Shown: one piece after another, positions 8,280-16,257 of the stretch
How positions within the stretch are numbered: the stretch's first letter is position 1
How the letters are laid out: the number at the start of each line of letters is the position of its first letter
NCBI GenBank assembly: GCA_035550795.1
Contig: DASZOL010000078.1
Location: 41,436-105,435 of the forward strand
DNA from: DASRDR01 sp035550795
GTDB lineage: Bacteria > Methylomirabilota > Methylomirabilia > Rokubacteriales > DASRDR01
Direction of reading: 5' to 3'
DNA length: 64,000 bases
The notes under the pieces: model-generated
The model's database searches: none
What the model saw: the letters and a program-made list of their open reading frames with translations, nothing else
Told to the model about the DNA's origin: nothing
Position numbers and translations under genes: made by a program

Positions 8280-8609
8280 TCACCCTCGCCGGCCGACCGG
8301 GCCCCAGTAGCTCGCGGATGCCGGGAAGACGGGGCAACACCGCACCGCCTCGGCCGGGCCGTCCAGCGTGTCCGCCACCGCGCGCCACACTGCGTAATGC
8401 GGCGTGGCCCGATGGGCCTCGAGCGCCTCGGGGCCCGCGTACACCTCGTAGAAGTAGTAGACGTTCTCGTCCTGCTCGTCCTGGAGCACGTTGAACCGAA
8501 GGCAGCCAGGCTCGTCCCGCTCCGATCCCAGGGCGTCCACCTCGATCGCGTCCAGGAAGCGCTGCCGCTTCTCGGGCTTGATCCGCACCTTCACCCAGAT
8601 CGCCAGCAT
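8280..8609 (-). CDS. Antibiotic-biosynthesis-monooxygenase (ABM) domain protein
   Basis: 109-residue dimeric alpha/beta-barrel protein. The N-terminus M-L-A-I-W-V-K-V-R-I-K-P-E-K, the mid-region E-P-G-C-L-R-F-N-V-L-Q-D and the strand V-Y-Y-F-Y-E-V-Y are characteristic of ABM/LsrG-like proteins, where small quinones or autoinducer breakdown products are handled without a metal. The substrate here is unknown. ATG 8609 is preceded by AAGGGGGGAC, a good binding site. Its stop is 14 bp from the convergent sugar dehydrogenase. No operon partner is evident. Confidence 0.85.
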   Translation of the reverse strand: MLAIWVKVRIKPEKRQRFLDAIEVDALGSERDEPGCLRFNVLQDEQDENVYYFYEVYAGPEALEAHRATPHYAVWRAVADTLDGPAEAVRCCPVFPASASYWGPVGRRG

Positions 8610-8842
8610 CGTCCCCCCTTCGCGTCGTCGGCTCGGCGGCAGCTCGCTTCCGCACGTCCGGAGCTCGCGGCGCGGCGGAGGGCCGCGCCCCGGGCCAAGC
8701 ATAGCCCACCCGGCCTCGGCGCGCGGCGGGGAGGCAGTCCCCCGGCCCGCCGGGGAGGCTGCCGGCGGCGCGCTCGCCGCGGCCGGGGCGCCCCCGGTCA
8801 TCTTTCGTTTCGCGCAGAGGGTCCCGTGTGTCGGCCCTGGGT

Positions 8843-9307
8843 TCAGTTCACGAGGAAGACGTCGAGGAGCACCGCCGCGGGCTCGCGCCGGCCGCTGGCG
8901 AGAAACAGCGAGTCGTTCAGCCACGCGTAGGCGGGGTGGCCGGTCTCGAAGCGAGGGAAGGACCGGAAGTAGTACAGCGCGGGATCGACGTCCTCGCCGG
9001 CGGCCAGGCGGGCCAGCACGTCCGCCGGCCCGCGGCGGATCCCGGTGTTGGAGACGTAGACCAGGGCCTCGTCCTCGGTCCGGAGCGTGTAGCGCGCCTC
9101 CAGGAGGGCACTCCCGTCCGGCCGCACGATCTGCCAGTCTGCGCCGCCCGGCAGCACCGTGGCGGAGAGCCGGGGCCCCGTCACGGATCCGCCGAGGACA
9201 TTGATCACCCGGCGCTCCCCCTGGTGGGTCCGCCCCACGACCAGGGGGCGGTCGACCAGGATCCTTGCCGTGAACGCGTGATCCAGCGCGATGCGGCCGT
9301 CCCCCAT
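8843..9307 (-). CDS. DUF3237 family protein
   Basis: 154-residue protein of the DUF3237 family, a small beta-barrel found widely in soil bacteria and fungi, of unknown biochemical role. Recognisable pieces are G-E-R-R-V-I-N-V-L-G-G-S-V-T-G-P near 30-45, G-G-A-D-W-Q-I-V-R-P-D-G near 53-64 and a C-terminal segment with Y-Y-F-R-S-F-P-R-F-E-T-G. There is no signal peptide or membrane segment, so it is cytoplasmic. ATG 9307 follows a purine-rich GGAAGGGG. It is divergent from the peroxiredoxin gene and shares its 187-bp promoter region. Confidence 0.85.
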   Translation of the reverse strand: MGDGRIALDHAFTARILVDRPLVVGRTHQGERRVINVLGGSVTGPRLSATVLPGGADWQIVRPDGSALLEARYTLRTEDEALVYVSNTGIRRGPADVLARLAAGEDVDPALYYFRSFPRFETGHPAYAWLNDSLFLASGRREPAAVLLDVFLVN

Positions 9308-9349
9308 CGGGTTCCCCTTCCCGCTCGGTGCAGAGGTCTGGCCCGCCGA

Positions 9350-9357
9350 TTATAATG
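9350..9357. promoter_or_regulatory. Possible bidirectional -10 element (ATTATAAT)
   Basis: This self-complementary octamer gives a perfect TATAAT on both strands in the gap between DUF3237 (minus) and peroxiredoxin (plus). It is the only consensus -10 in an otherwise GC-rich gap. No good -35 is seen at 16-18 bp on either strand, so the assignment rests on the -10 alone. Confidence 0.35.
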
Positions 9358-9431
9358 GCTTCGCATCGCTGTGCCGTGGGCGCCCGCGGACGTCCGACGG
9401 TATCCGATGCGCCATGCCGACGTCGCCCGGC

Positions 9432-9446
9432 TGAGAATCGCTCTCA
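9432..9446 (+). promoter_or_regulatory. Inverted repeat resembling a Fur-family operator, upstream of peroxiredoxin
   Basis: TGAGAATCGCTCTCA is an inverted repeat (TGAGA / TCTCA, 5-nt spacer) 49 bp before the peroxiredoxin ATG. It differs at only two central positions from TGAGAATCATTCTCA, a common form of Fur-type boxes, as I recall it. Fur/PerR-family control of a peroxiredoxin would make biological sense. The regulator itself is not in the window. Confidence 0.45.
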
Positions 9447-9494
9447 ACCGCTCCGACGTCACGGCATCACCCCGACAGCCAAGGAGGGCTCGTC

Positions 9495-10127
9495 ATGGCG
9501 CTTCGACTGGGCGACACTGCTCCCGACTTCACCGCGTCCACCACGCAGGGACCCATCCGCTTCCACGAGTGGCTCGGCGACCACTGGGGCGTTCTCTTCT
9601 CCCACCCCAAGGATTTCACCCCGGTCTGCACGACCGAGCTGGGCGAGACCGCACGTCTCAAGGCCGAGTTCGACCGCCGTCACGTCAAGGTCCTCGGTCT
9701 CAGCGTCGACCCCGCCGACGCCCACGCGCGCTGGTCCGACGACATCCGCGACACGCAGGGCCACGCCGTGAACTTCCCCCTCGTCGCCGACCAGGACCGG
9801 GCCGTCTCGACCCTGTACGACATGATCCACCCCAACGCCAGCGAGACGTTTACCGTGCGGTCGGTGTTCGTCATCGACCCCAAGAAGAAGATCCGGCTCA
9901 CCCTCACGTACCCGGCCAGCACCGGGCGCAACTTCATCGAGATCCTCCGCGTGATCGACTCGCTCCAGCTGACGGACCGCCACAGCGTGGCGACCCCGGT
10001 CAACTGGAAGCCCGGCGACGACGTCATCATCGTCCCGGCGGTCTCGGACGAGGACGCCCGGAAGAAGTTCCCGGGCGGCTGGAAAACGCTCAGGCCCTAT
10101 CTCCGCGTGGTTGCGCAGCCGAAGTGA
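9495..10127 (+). CDS. 1-Cys peroxiredoxin (Prx6 class)
   Basis: Thiol peroxidase that reduces H2O2 and organic hydroperoxides in the cytoplasm. The active site is D-F-T-P-V-C45-T-T-E-L-G, with the Prx6-type P-x-x-x-T-x-x-C arrangement. The C-terminal domain contains P-A-S-T-G-R-N-F-I-E-I-L-R and W-K-P-G-D-D-V-I-I-V-P, typical of the longer 210-220-residue Prx6 proteins (210 here). No second resolving Cys is present. ATG 9495 has an AAGGAGG site. A Fur-like inverted repeat lies 49 bp upstream and a strong GC hairpin follows the stop, suggesting a monocistronic stress gene. Confidence 0.95.
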   Translation: MALRLGDTAPDFTASTTQGPIRFHEWLGDHWGVLFSHPKDFTPVCTTELGETARLKAEFDRRHVKVLGLSVDPADAHARWSDDIRDTQGHAVNFPLVADQDRAVSTLYDMIHPNASETFTVRSVFVIDPKKKIRLTLTYPASTGRNFIEILRVIDSLQLTDRHSVATPVNWKPGDDVIIVPAVSDEDARKKFPGGWKTLRPYLRVVAQPK

Positions 10128-10140
10128 CGCGGGCATCCAC

Positions 10141-10205
10141 GCCCTGGGGATTCCCCAGGGCGGCCTGCCGCACCGCCGCGGCTGCGGGGTTCGCCGCAGT
10201 CGCGG
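10141..10205 (+). terminator. Two consecutive GC hairpins after peroxiredoxin
   Basis: A perfect 9-bp stem GCCCTGGGG / CCCCAGGGC with loop ATT occupies 10141-10161. A second 12-bp stem (10176-10187 with 10194-10205, one G-T wobble, 6-nt loop) follows. Neither has a T-tract, so intrinsic termination is uncertain, but strong tandem hairpins directly after a stop are common 3' ends in GC-rich genomes. Confidence 0.5.
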
Positions 10206-10287
10206 CCCGCGTCCTGACGGTGACGCCGTTGCCAGGGACCACGGATTCCCCGCAGGGCGGACGCCCGCGCAAGGCACGGAGGTCGTG

Positions 10288-10758
10288 ATGAACGAGGACC
10301 ATCGGGCCATCGTGAACAGCATCCGCGTAGCCGCCGCGGCGCTCGAGCGGACCCTGGCGACGGTCCGTCCGGGGACCCAGGACCGCCCGCCGCGCGCCGG
10401 CGAATGGTCGGTCCGGGAGACGCTCGTGCACGTGCGGAACACCGTCGTCATGGTCTACGGGCTCCGGATCCGCCGGCTCCTGTACGAGCCCGACCCCGTG
10501 TTCGCCGACTACGACGAGGGGGCGTTCCGCCGGGAAGACCTCCGCCGGGGCGAGCCACTCGACGACCTCGCTCGCATGGTCGTCCGCGAGCACGAGCAGA
10601 TCGCCGGCCTTCTCGACGGCCTGCCTGACGACCGCTGGAGTCGGCAGGGCCGGCATCCGGAGCTCGGCGCCATGTCCGTCGAGCTCCTCGCCCGGCGGGT
10701 GGCCGAGCACGCGGTGGAGCACACCCGGCAGATCGCCGAGACCGTCAGGGCGCTGTAG
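10288..10758 (+). CDS. DinB-like / mycothiol-type four-helix bundle protein
   Basis: 156-residue protein of the DinB/DinB_2 superfamily, metal-binding four-helix bundles that include thiol-dependent S-transferases and many uncharacterised damage-inducible proteins. The helix-1/2 region has the usual G-E-W-S-V-R-E-T-L-V-H-V and the last helix has V-A-E-H-A-V-E-H-T-R-Q-I, supplying the family His ligands. ATG 10288 is preceded by GGAGG. It follows peroxiredoxin on the same strand after 160 bp of hairpin-rich DNA, so it may be expressed separately. Its 3' end overlaps the convergent nucleoside hydrolase by 14 bp. Enzymatic role unknown. Confidence 0.8.
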   Translation: MNEDHRAIVNSIRVAAAALERTLATVRPGTQDRPPRAGEWSVRETLVHVRNTVVMVYGLRIRRLLYEPDPVFADYDEGAFRREDLRRGEPLDDLARMVVREHEQIAGLLDGLPDDRWSRQGRHPELGAMSVELLARRVAEHAVEHTRQIAETVRAL

Positions 10759-11755
10759 GGGGCCGGACTCGCGCGGGCGCCCCCGCCGAGACGCGCGCGA
10801 GGAAGAGATCGAGGAACCGTCCGGTGTCGACGGCCATCGCGACCCCGCAGTTGGCCGGCGCCTTCTCGGAGGCGGGGATCCGCCGCCGGTCGGCGACCGC
10901 GGCCCCCCGTGTCACGCGCCCCTCGTCCTCGACCTCGACGTGAAGGGGCTCGAGCGTCACCAGCGCGGGGTCGAGCGCCACGCCCACCGCCAGGGGGTCG
11001 TGCAGCGCGATCCCCTCGTCCCCCCGCTGGTCGCCGAACAGGAACAGGTGATCCGTGAAATCGTCGATGAACCGCGCCAGCGCCGGCCGGCCCCTCGCCA
11101 GCGCCGCGGCCAGCCTGGCGCGCCGGATCCTGACCTGGCCGGTGGCGTCGAGCGGGACCAGCTCGATGGGCAGGCCCGACCGGAGGACGGCCGCCGCGGC
11201 TTGCGGGTCGACGAAGAAGTTGAACTCGGCGGCCGGCGTGGTGTTCCCCGGAACCGCGATCGCGCCGCCCATGACGACGACCCGGCCGACCCGGGACATG
11301 CGCCGCGGGCCCCGCTCGAGCGCGATGGCGAGATTCGTCAGGGGGCCGAGGGCCACGACCACCAGCTCGCCCCCGAACCGGTCGGCCATCTCGAGGATCA
11401 GGTCCGGCCCGTCGACCGCGCCGTCGGGCGCCGGAGCGAGCCTCGGATAGAGGGACCGCCCGGCGCCGTCCCGGAGGCGGCTGATGCCGCCCAGACCGTC
11501 GTCACCGTGGAAGTCGGTCGCGGTGACCAGCGGTCCCCGGAGCGGCGCGGCCGCGCCGCGCGCGAGGCGAGGCCGCGTCGCGGGCGCCGCGGCGTCGAGG
11601 ACCCGGTGGACGTTGGCGGTCGCGAGGCCCACCGGGACGTTGCCGGCCACCGACGTGATGGCCTCGACGGACACCTCGGGCGAGGCCAGCGCCAGGAGCA
11701 GCGCGAGCGCATCGTCGATGCCCGGGTCGGTGTCGATCAGCCACGGAACGGGCAC
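10745..11755 (-). CDS. Inosine/uridine-preferring nucleoside hydrolase
   Basis: Cleaves the N-glycosidic bond of ribonucleosides to base and ribose for nucleoside salvage. The N-terminal D8-T-D10-P-G-I-D14-D15-A cluster is the Ca2+-binding signature of the IUNH family; V-V-A-L-G-P-L-T-N-L-A near 135-145 and E-F-N-F-F-V-D-P near 178-185 add further active-site residues, and the late H-D-P-L-A-V-G provides the remaining ligands. 336 residues is a normal length. GTG 11755 is used, with AAGGGAAG upstream. It is not clearly in an operon; the GH13 gene ends 95 bp upstream on the same strand. Base preference cannot be told. Confidence 0.92.
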   Translation of the reverse strand: MPVPWLIDTDPGIDDALALLLALASPEVSVEAITSVAGNVPVGLATANVHRVLDAAAPATRPRLARGAAAPLRGPLVTATDFHGDDGLGGISRLRDGAGRSLYPRLAPAPDGAVDGPDLILEMADRFGGELVVVALGPLTNLAIALERGPRRMSRVGRVVVMGGAIAVPGNTTPAAEFNFFVDPQAAAAVLRSGLPIELVPLDATGQVRIRRARLAAALARGRPALARFIDDFTDHLFLFGDQRGDEGIALHDPLAVGVALDPALVTLEPLHVEVEDEGRVTRGAAVADRRRIPASEKAPANCGVAMAVDTGRFLDLFLARVSAGAPARVRPPTAP

Positions 11756-11850
11756 GGCGGCTTCCCTTCAAGACTCCGCGGGACGGCCGCGATCGGCGAG
11801 CGCGGCATCGCGACCCTCCTTCCGGCCGGCGGCGGCGTGGCGGCGGGCCG

Positions 11851-13377
11851 TCAGCCCCGCACCGTCACATCGAAGACGTGGTGGCCCCACGGAGAGAGGT
11901 CCAGATAGAGCCCCTCCCGCGCGAGGTCACTGCCGTCGCGCTCGTATCTGGTCCGGGGATCCATCAGGTCGGCGAGGACGAACGCGCGGCCGCCGAGGTC
12001 GGCCCACGGCAGTCGCACGTAGCACTGGCCCCGCGTGGCCGCGTAGTTGACCGCGACGAGCAGCCGGCGGTCCGCGCCCGAGGATGAGAGCGCCCACGCG
12101 AACGCAATGAAGGGCTCCCACGAGGCGTTCCCCTCCCATGCGGGCTGCCGTTCCAGGAGCCGCCACTCCCCGGCGCGCGCCTCCGGCCGGCGCATGCAGG
12201 CGAAGACCCGGTTGTAGAACGCTTCCAGTTCCCGGTCGACCGGCTCGGGTGCCCGGCGGCGGAGATGGTTGGAGGTCCGCAGCCGGCGGCCGGAGCGCTG
12301 GCCCTCGTGGACGAAGCGGAGGCCGGGCACCAGAAAGGTGATCACCGCGGCGGCCCGGTGCACCGGGGCCGGGAAGACGGCGGCCACCCGCGGCTCGTCG
12401 TGGTTCTCGATGAAGCGCGCCGAGGCGCGCTGAAAGGCTGGATCGGCGAGGAGGTGCCCGCGGACGGCGCCGGCGTCCTGGGCGCGCAGGCGATCGTAGA
12501 GGCGCTTGTCGTAGGTGTAGTCGAACCCCTGCTGCTGCAGGGTCCACTCGAGGTCCCAGTAGGCCTCGGCCATGAACACGAATCCCGGGTGGCGCTGGCC
12601 GACGTGTCGAATGGCGCTGGACCAGAACGACTCGTCGCGGGGCGGGCTCCCGTCGGCGGGACGCGAGCGCTCGCCCCAGGTGCGCGCGATGACGTCGGGC
12701 AGGAGGAGCATGGCCATGTCGCAGCGCACGCCGTCGCACTGGGCGGCGACCGCCTGCAGCTCCGCCAGCATGGCCTCGCGCAAGCCCGCGTGGCGATAGT
12801 TCAGCTGGAGCGTGTCGGACCATCCCGGAAAGTACGGGTCGCGCCCGTGGGCCAGGATGCGGGCGCCGCGGGACGTGTCGACGCGACGGTAGTTCTGGGG
12901 CTCGCGCGCCAGGTCGTCCTCGCTCCCCTGCACGTAGAACTCCGGATGCTCGCGCGCCCACGGATGGTCGAGCGCGGTGTGGTTGCCCACGAAGTCCAGC
13001 ATGAGCTTGACCCCGCGCTGGGCGAGCCGCGCGCGCAAACGCTCGAGCGCGGGCGGGCCGCCGAAGTCCCGGTTCACCGTGTACGCCTGGATCGCGAAGG
13101 GCGAGCCGCACACGTCGGCCGGGGTGAAGTCGGACAGGAGCTCCCGGTACTCGCGCTGCAACTCGGGCTGGGTGAGCGAGATCTGACGGCTGGCCTCCCC
13201 GGTCTGCCAGACCCCGAGGGGCCAGACCCAGTCGAAGCCGTCGGCGGCGAACCGCTCGAGCGACACGTCGTCGATGTCGTCGAGCGTGGCGGGGCGCCGG
13301 AGATCCAGGCCCCGCTGGTGGAGCCACGCCCGGGTGTTGAGCTGGTAGAGCGCCGGATGCCGGGGAGAGCCGGTCAC
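11851..13377 (-). CDS. GH13 alpha-amylase-family glycosidase
   Basis: 508-residue (beta/alpha)8-barrel glycosidase acting on alpha-glucans, probably cytoplasmic because no signal peptide is seen. Catalytic residues fit GH13: nucleophile D220 in G-V-R-C-D-M-A-M, acid/base E271 in F-M-A-E-A-Y-W-D, and D327 in E-N-H-D-E-P-R; D-F-V-G-N-H-T near 128-134 is conserved region I. A C-terminal beta domain follows from about 420. GTG 13377 overlaps the stop of the upstream glucosidase (GTGA), implying translational coupling. With that gene and the solute-binding lipoprotein it forms an operon for glucan or trehalose-like sugar use. Exact linkage specificity is unknown; maltogenic, trehalose-synthase-like or sucrose-phosphorylase-like roles are possible. 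Confidence 0.9.
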   Translation of the reverse strand: MTGSPRHPALYQLNTRAWLHQRGLDLRRPATLDDIDDVSLERFAADGFDWVWPLGVWQTGEASRQISLTQPELQREYRELLSDFTPADVCGSPFAIQAYTVNRDFGGPPALERLRARLAQRGVKLMLDFVGNHTALDHPWAREHPEFYVQGSEDDLAREPQNYRRVDTSRGARILAHGRDPYFPGWSDTLQLNYRHAGLREAMLAELQAVAAQCDGVRCDMAMLLLPDVIARTWGERSRPADGSPPRDESFWSSAIRHVGQRHPGFVFMAEAYWDLEWTLQQQGFDYTYDKRLYDRLRAQDAGAVRGHLLADPAFQRASARFIENHDEPRVAAVFPAPVHRAAAVITFLVPGLRFVHEGQRSGRRLRTSNHLRRRAPEPVDRELEAFYNRVFACMRRPEARAGEWRLLERQPAWEGNASWEPFIAFAWALSSSGADRRLLVAVNYAATRGQCYVRLPWADLGGRAFVLADLMDPRTRYERDGSDLAREGLYLDLSPWGHHVFDVTVRG

Positions 13378-15227
13378 CGCCGTGACCTGATCGGCGCCGG
13401 CCTCACCGGTGCGCCCAGCGCCTGGCCTCCCTGCTCCAGGAAGGCCCGGGCGTCGAGGGTGCCGAAGAGCTTGAGTAGCGCGGCGACGAGACCCGTCCAG
13501 CCCGTCTGGTGACTGGCGCCGATGCCGGCCCCGTTGTCCCCGTGGAAGTACTCGTGCGGCGCGCTCCGGTCGAAGACCCCGATGTTGTCGAGCCCGAGGA
13601 ACCCGCCCTCGAAGACGTTCTGCCCGTCGCGGTCCTTGCGGTTCACCCACCACGTGAAGTTCATCAGAAGCTTCTGGAAGATCGCCTTCAGGAACTCGAC
13701 GTCGCCCTCGCCGCGAAGCAGCTTGTCCTGGCCGTACACGTACCAGGCCGCCCACGCATGCACGGGGGGATTCACGTCGCCGAAGTTCCACTCGTAGGCC
13801 GGGATCTGGCCGCTCGGATGCAGGTACTGCGGCTCCAGCATCAGGAGGAGCTGGTCCTTCGCGAAGTCCGGGTCGACGACGTTCAGCGCGAGCACGTGAA
13901 AGGCGAGGTCCCAGGCCGCGTACCACGGGTACTCCCACTTGTCCGGCATCGAGATGACGTCCGCGTTGACCATGTGGACCCACTGGGCGTTCCGGATCCA
14001 GGCCCCGCGGGTGGCGTAGGGGTCGACGCGGTGCTCCTCGAGCCAGCGTGGCACGTCGTAGTAGAAGAACTGCTTGCTCCAGAGCATCCCGGCGAGCGCC
14101 TGGCGCATCACGAGGGCCGCGTCCGGGCCGATCGACGGCGGCGTGATGGCAGCGTAGAAGGCGTCCGCTTCCTCGCGCCGCACCCGCAGCGTCGCCTCGA
14201 AGTCGGCGCCGAACGCCCCCCGCGCGAGGGCCGCGGGCGCGTCGGGCGTCAGGCGCAGCCGGATCTCGGTGCGCTGCCCCGGCGCGAGCGACACCTGGTA
14301 GTGGGCCGCGACCTTGGTGCCGACCTGGGCCGGGTTCACGGCGTCCTCCTGGCCGTGGACGAGGTAGCGATCGATGGCGTCTTTCACCCAGGGGCGCGCG
14401 TTCGCGGTGCCGAACAGGCGCTCCGCGTTGGTGTCGTTCTCGGTGAACAGGAGCCGGGTGGGAGCCTCCGAGTAGAGGTACCGGTCGCCCAGCGCGGCAT
14501 GGGTGGCGGCGACCACACCGGCGCCGCGCGGACCGCCCGCAATCCGAAGGCCGAGCTGCGGGGACTCGACGCCCCAGGACCACGTGTTACGAAACCACAG
14601 CGTGGGCAGCACGTGAAGGCTCGCCGCCGCGGGGCCACGGTTGACGACGGTGATGCAGGCCAGGATGTCCTCGGGCGAGGCCTTCGCGTACTCCACGAGC
14701 ACGTCGAAGTACCGGTCGTCGTCGAACACGCCGGTCTCGAGCAGCTCGAACTCCGGCTCGTTCCGGTTCCGCTGCCGGTTCCGGGCGACGAGGGTCTCGT
14801 ACGGATACGGCGACTGGGAATACTTGTACAGGTACTTCATGTAGGAGTGGGTCGGAGTGCTGTCGAGGTAGAAGTAGTACTCCTTGACGTCCTCCCCGTG
14901 GTTGCCCTCGATGTTGGTGAGGCCGAATAGGCGCTCCTTGACGATCGGGTCCACGCCGTTCCAGAGGGCCAGGGCGAAGCACAGGAGCTGTCGGTCGTCC
15001 GAGATGCCGGCCAGACCGTCTTCGCCCCAGCGGAAGGCCCGCGAGCGCGCCTGATCGTGACTGAAGTAGCCCCACGCGTTGCCCGTGTCGCTGTAGTCCT
15101 CGCGCACGGTGCCCCACTGACGCTCGGCGAGATACGGTCCCCACTTCCGCCAGGGCGTGCCGGAATGGCGCGCCTCCTCGAGGCGGCGCCCTTCCTCGGT
15201 CATCGGCGAGTCATTGACGTCGGTCAT
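13374..15227 (-). CDS. GH63-like glucosidase (MGH1-type) with a large internal in-frame deletion
   Basis: N-terminal ~557 residues match the bacterial glucosidase family of GH63/MGH1 type: W-G-P-Y-L-A-E-R-Q-W-G-T-V-R-E-D-Y near the start, then N-H-G-E-D-V-K-E-Y-Y-F-Y-L-D-S-T-P-T, F-R-N-T-W-S-W-G, and G-G-F-L-G-L-D-N-I-G-V-F-D-R-S-A-P. Directly after P557 comes E-Y-F-H-G-D-N-G-A-G-I-G-A-S-H-Q-T-G-W-T-G, which in relatives is the extreme C-terminus. As I recall the family (about 880-900 residues), some 250-300 residues of the (alpha/alpha)6 barrel between these points are absent (junction 13556/13557), including likely catalytic acid residues. The frame is intact. ATG 15227 is used; ATG 15203 is an alternative. 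Activity is doubtful. Confidence 0.85.
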   Translation of the reverse strand: MTDVNDSPMTEEGRRLEEARHSGTPWRKWGPYLAERQWGTVREDYSDTGNAWGYFSHDQARSRAFRWGEDGLAGISDDRQLLCFALALWNGVDPIVKERLFGLTNIEGNHGEDVKEYYFYLDSTPTHSYMKYLYKYSQSPYPYETLVARNRQRNRNEPEFELLETGVFDDDRYFDVLVEYAKASPEDILACITVVNRGPAAASLHVLPTLWFRNTWSWGVESPQLGLRIAGGPRGAGVVAATHAALGDRYLYSEAPTRLLFTENDTNAERLFGTANARPWVKDAIDRYLVHGQEDAVNPAQVGTKVAAHYQVSLAPGQRTEIRLRLTPDAPAALARGAFGADFEATLRVRREEADAFYAAITPPSIGPDAALVMRQALAGMLWSKQFFYYDVPRWLEEHRVDPYATRGAWIRNAQWVHMVNADVISMPDKWEYPWYAAWDLAFHVLALNVVDPDFAKDQLLLMLEPQYLHPSGQIPAYEWNFGDVNPPVHAWAAWYVYGQDKLLRGEGDVEFLKAIFQKLLMNFTWWVNRKDRDGQNVFEGGFLGLDNIGVFDRSAPHEYFHGDNGAGIGASHQTGWTGLVAALLKLFGTLDARAFLEQGGQALGAPVRPAPIRSRR

Positions 15228-15274
15228 CGGCGGGGCCTTCGCATCCAGCAGCGCCCCGGCCCCGGAGCGAAGGC

Positions 15275-16072
15275 CTAGCTCGGGCGTCCGAGGTACGGCA
15301 GCCATCGGACGAGTACCCCGTTCAGCGTGCCGTCGCGCTTCCAGGCCGCGAGGGCCTCGTTGATCTGCGCCAGCAGCGCCGGCTCGTCCCGCCGAACGCC
15401 CCAGGCCAGGTTCTCCCTGTTGAGGGGCCGCCAGAGGCCGGCGAGGTCCGCTTCGTTCGCGGACACGACCCATGCGATGGAAGGGCCGTCGTGCACGAAC
15501 ACGTCGATCGCGCGGCGCCGGAGCGCCAGCGCGGCGTCGTCCGCGCGGGAGAAGGCCACCCGCCGCGCGTTGGGGAAGCTCTGCTGCACGAAGACGTCGC
15601 CGGTCGTCCGCTCGACGACGCCGACCGTCGCCGGGGTCTCGAGCAGCGCCTCGTTCGAGCCGTACCGCCGGCCGTCCTCGGTCCGCACCGCGGCCATCAG
15701 GCCGCCCTCGAGGTACGGGTCGGTGAAGGCGATGCGGACGGCCCGCGCCTCCGTCACCGACATCCCGGACATGATGATGTCGGTCCGTCTCGCCAGCAGG
15801 GCGTCGATCTGCTGATCCCACGCGACCTCGGCGAAGTAGACGGGTCGGCCGAGCCGGGCGCCGAGGAGCCGGGCGAGATCCGCCTCCACGCCCGCGATCT
15901 GGCCGCCCTGCCGGAAGACGATCGGCGGGTACGTCGGCGTGACGCCCACGCGCAGGGCGTTGGCCGGGACCTCGGCATGAGGCGGGCCGGTGCGGTAGTA
16001 GTCCTGGGTGCAGCCGGCCCACGCCGTGACCGTGACGAGCAGCAGGACGAGCCGAAGGGGCGAACGCGCCAT
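15275..16072 (-). CDS. Extracellular solute-binding lipoprotein, family 3
   Basis: 265-residue periplasmic binding protein of the amino-acid/polar-solute type (SBP_bac_3). A signal peptide with W-A-G-C20 forms a lipobox, so it is a membrane-anchored lipoprotein. Family motifs: L-R-V-G-V-T-P-T-Y-P-P-I near 41-52, G-V-E-A-D-L-A-R-L-L, and the hinge segment D-I-I-M-S-G-M-S-V-T-E-A-R. No permease or ATPase gene is adjacent; the neighbours downstream are a glucosidase and an amylase. It may serve an importer encoded elsewhere or act as a sensor. It heads the three-gene minus-strand operon. Confidence 0.9.
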   Translation of the reverse strand: MARSPLRLVLLLVTVTAWAGCTQDYYRTGPPHAEVPANALRVGVTPTYPPIVFRQGGQIAGVEADLARLLGARLGRPVYFAEVAWDQQIDALLARRTDIIMSGMSVTEARAVRIAFTDPYLEGGLMAAVRTEDGRRYGSNEALLETPATVGVVERTTGDVFVQQSFPNARRVAFSRADDAALALRRRAIDVFVHDGPSIAWVVSANEADLAGLWRPLNRENLAWGVRRDEPALLAQINEALAAWKRDGTLNGVLVRWLPYLGRPS

Positions 16073-16087
16073 TTGGAGGTCCCTCTC

Positions 16088-16104
16088 CCGGCACGCAGTG
16101 CCGG
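16088..16104 (-). promoter_or_regulatory. 17-bp palindrome in the leader of the SBP/glucosidase/amylase operon
   Basis: CCGGCAC-GCA-GTGCCGG is a perfect 7+3+7 inverted repeat 16 bp upstream of the lipoprotein ATG. A TATGAT hexamer on the minus strand at 16128-16123 could be the -10, which would put the palindrome just downstream of the start site, in operator position. A 7-bp RNA hairpin in the leader is the alternative reading. Confidence 0.35.
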
Positions 16105-16193
16105 CCGCGTCGACTGGTAGCGATCATAGCAGCCGTCCCGTCCGCAGGACACAGGGGCGCGGAGCGGGCCCACGCCGTCGCGACCAGCTGCGA

Positions 16194-16222
16194 TTGTCGC
16201 GCCGACCGCGCCCCGGTACACT
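16194..16222 (+). promoter_or_regulatory. Candidate sigma-70 promoter for the MFS gene
   Basis: TTGTCG (16194-16199) and TACACT (16217-16222) are separated by exactly 17 bp and match 4/6 and 4/6 of consensus. Transcription would begin about 30 nt before the MFS ATG at 16258. Confidence 0.45.
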
Positions 16223-16257
16223 CTACCGGGCTCACTCCCGAGAACGCGCGAGAACCG

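Noticed and set aside
11851..14583. 910-codon frame joining amylase with upstream sequence
   Set aside because: The N-terminal 400 codons are an out-of-frame shadow of the glucosidase; the real amylase starts at GTG 13377 overlapping the glucosidase stop.
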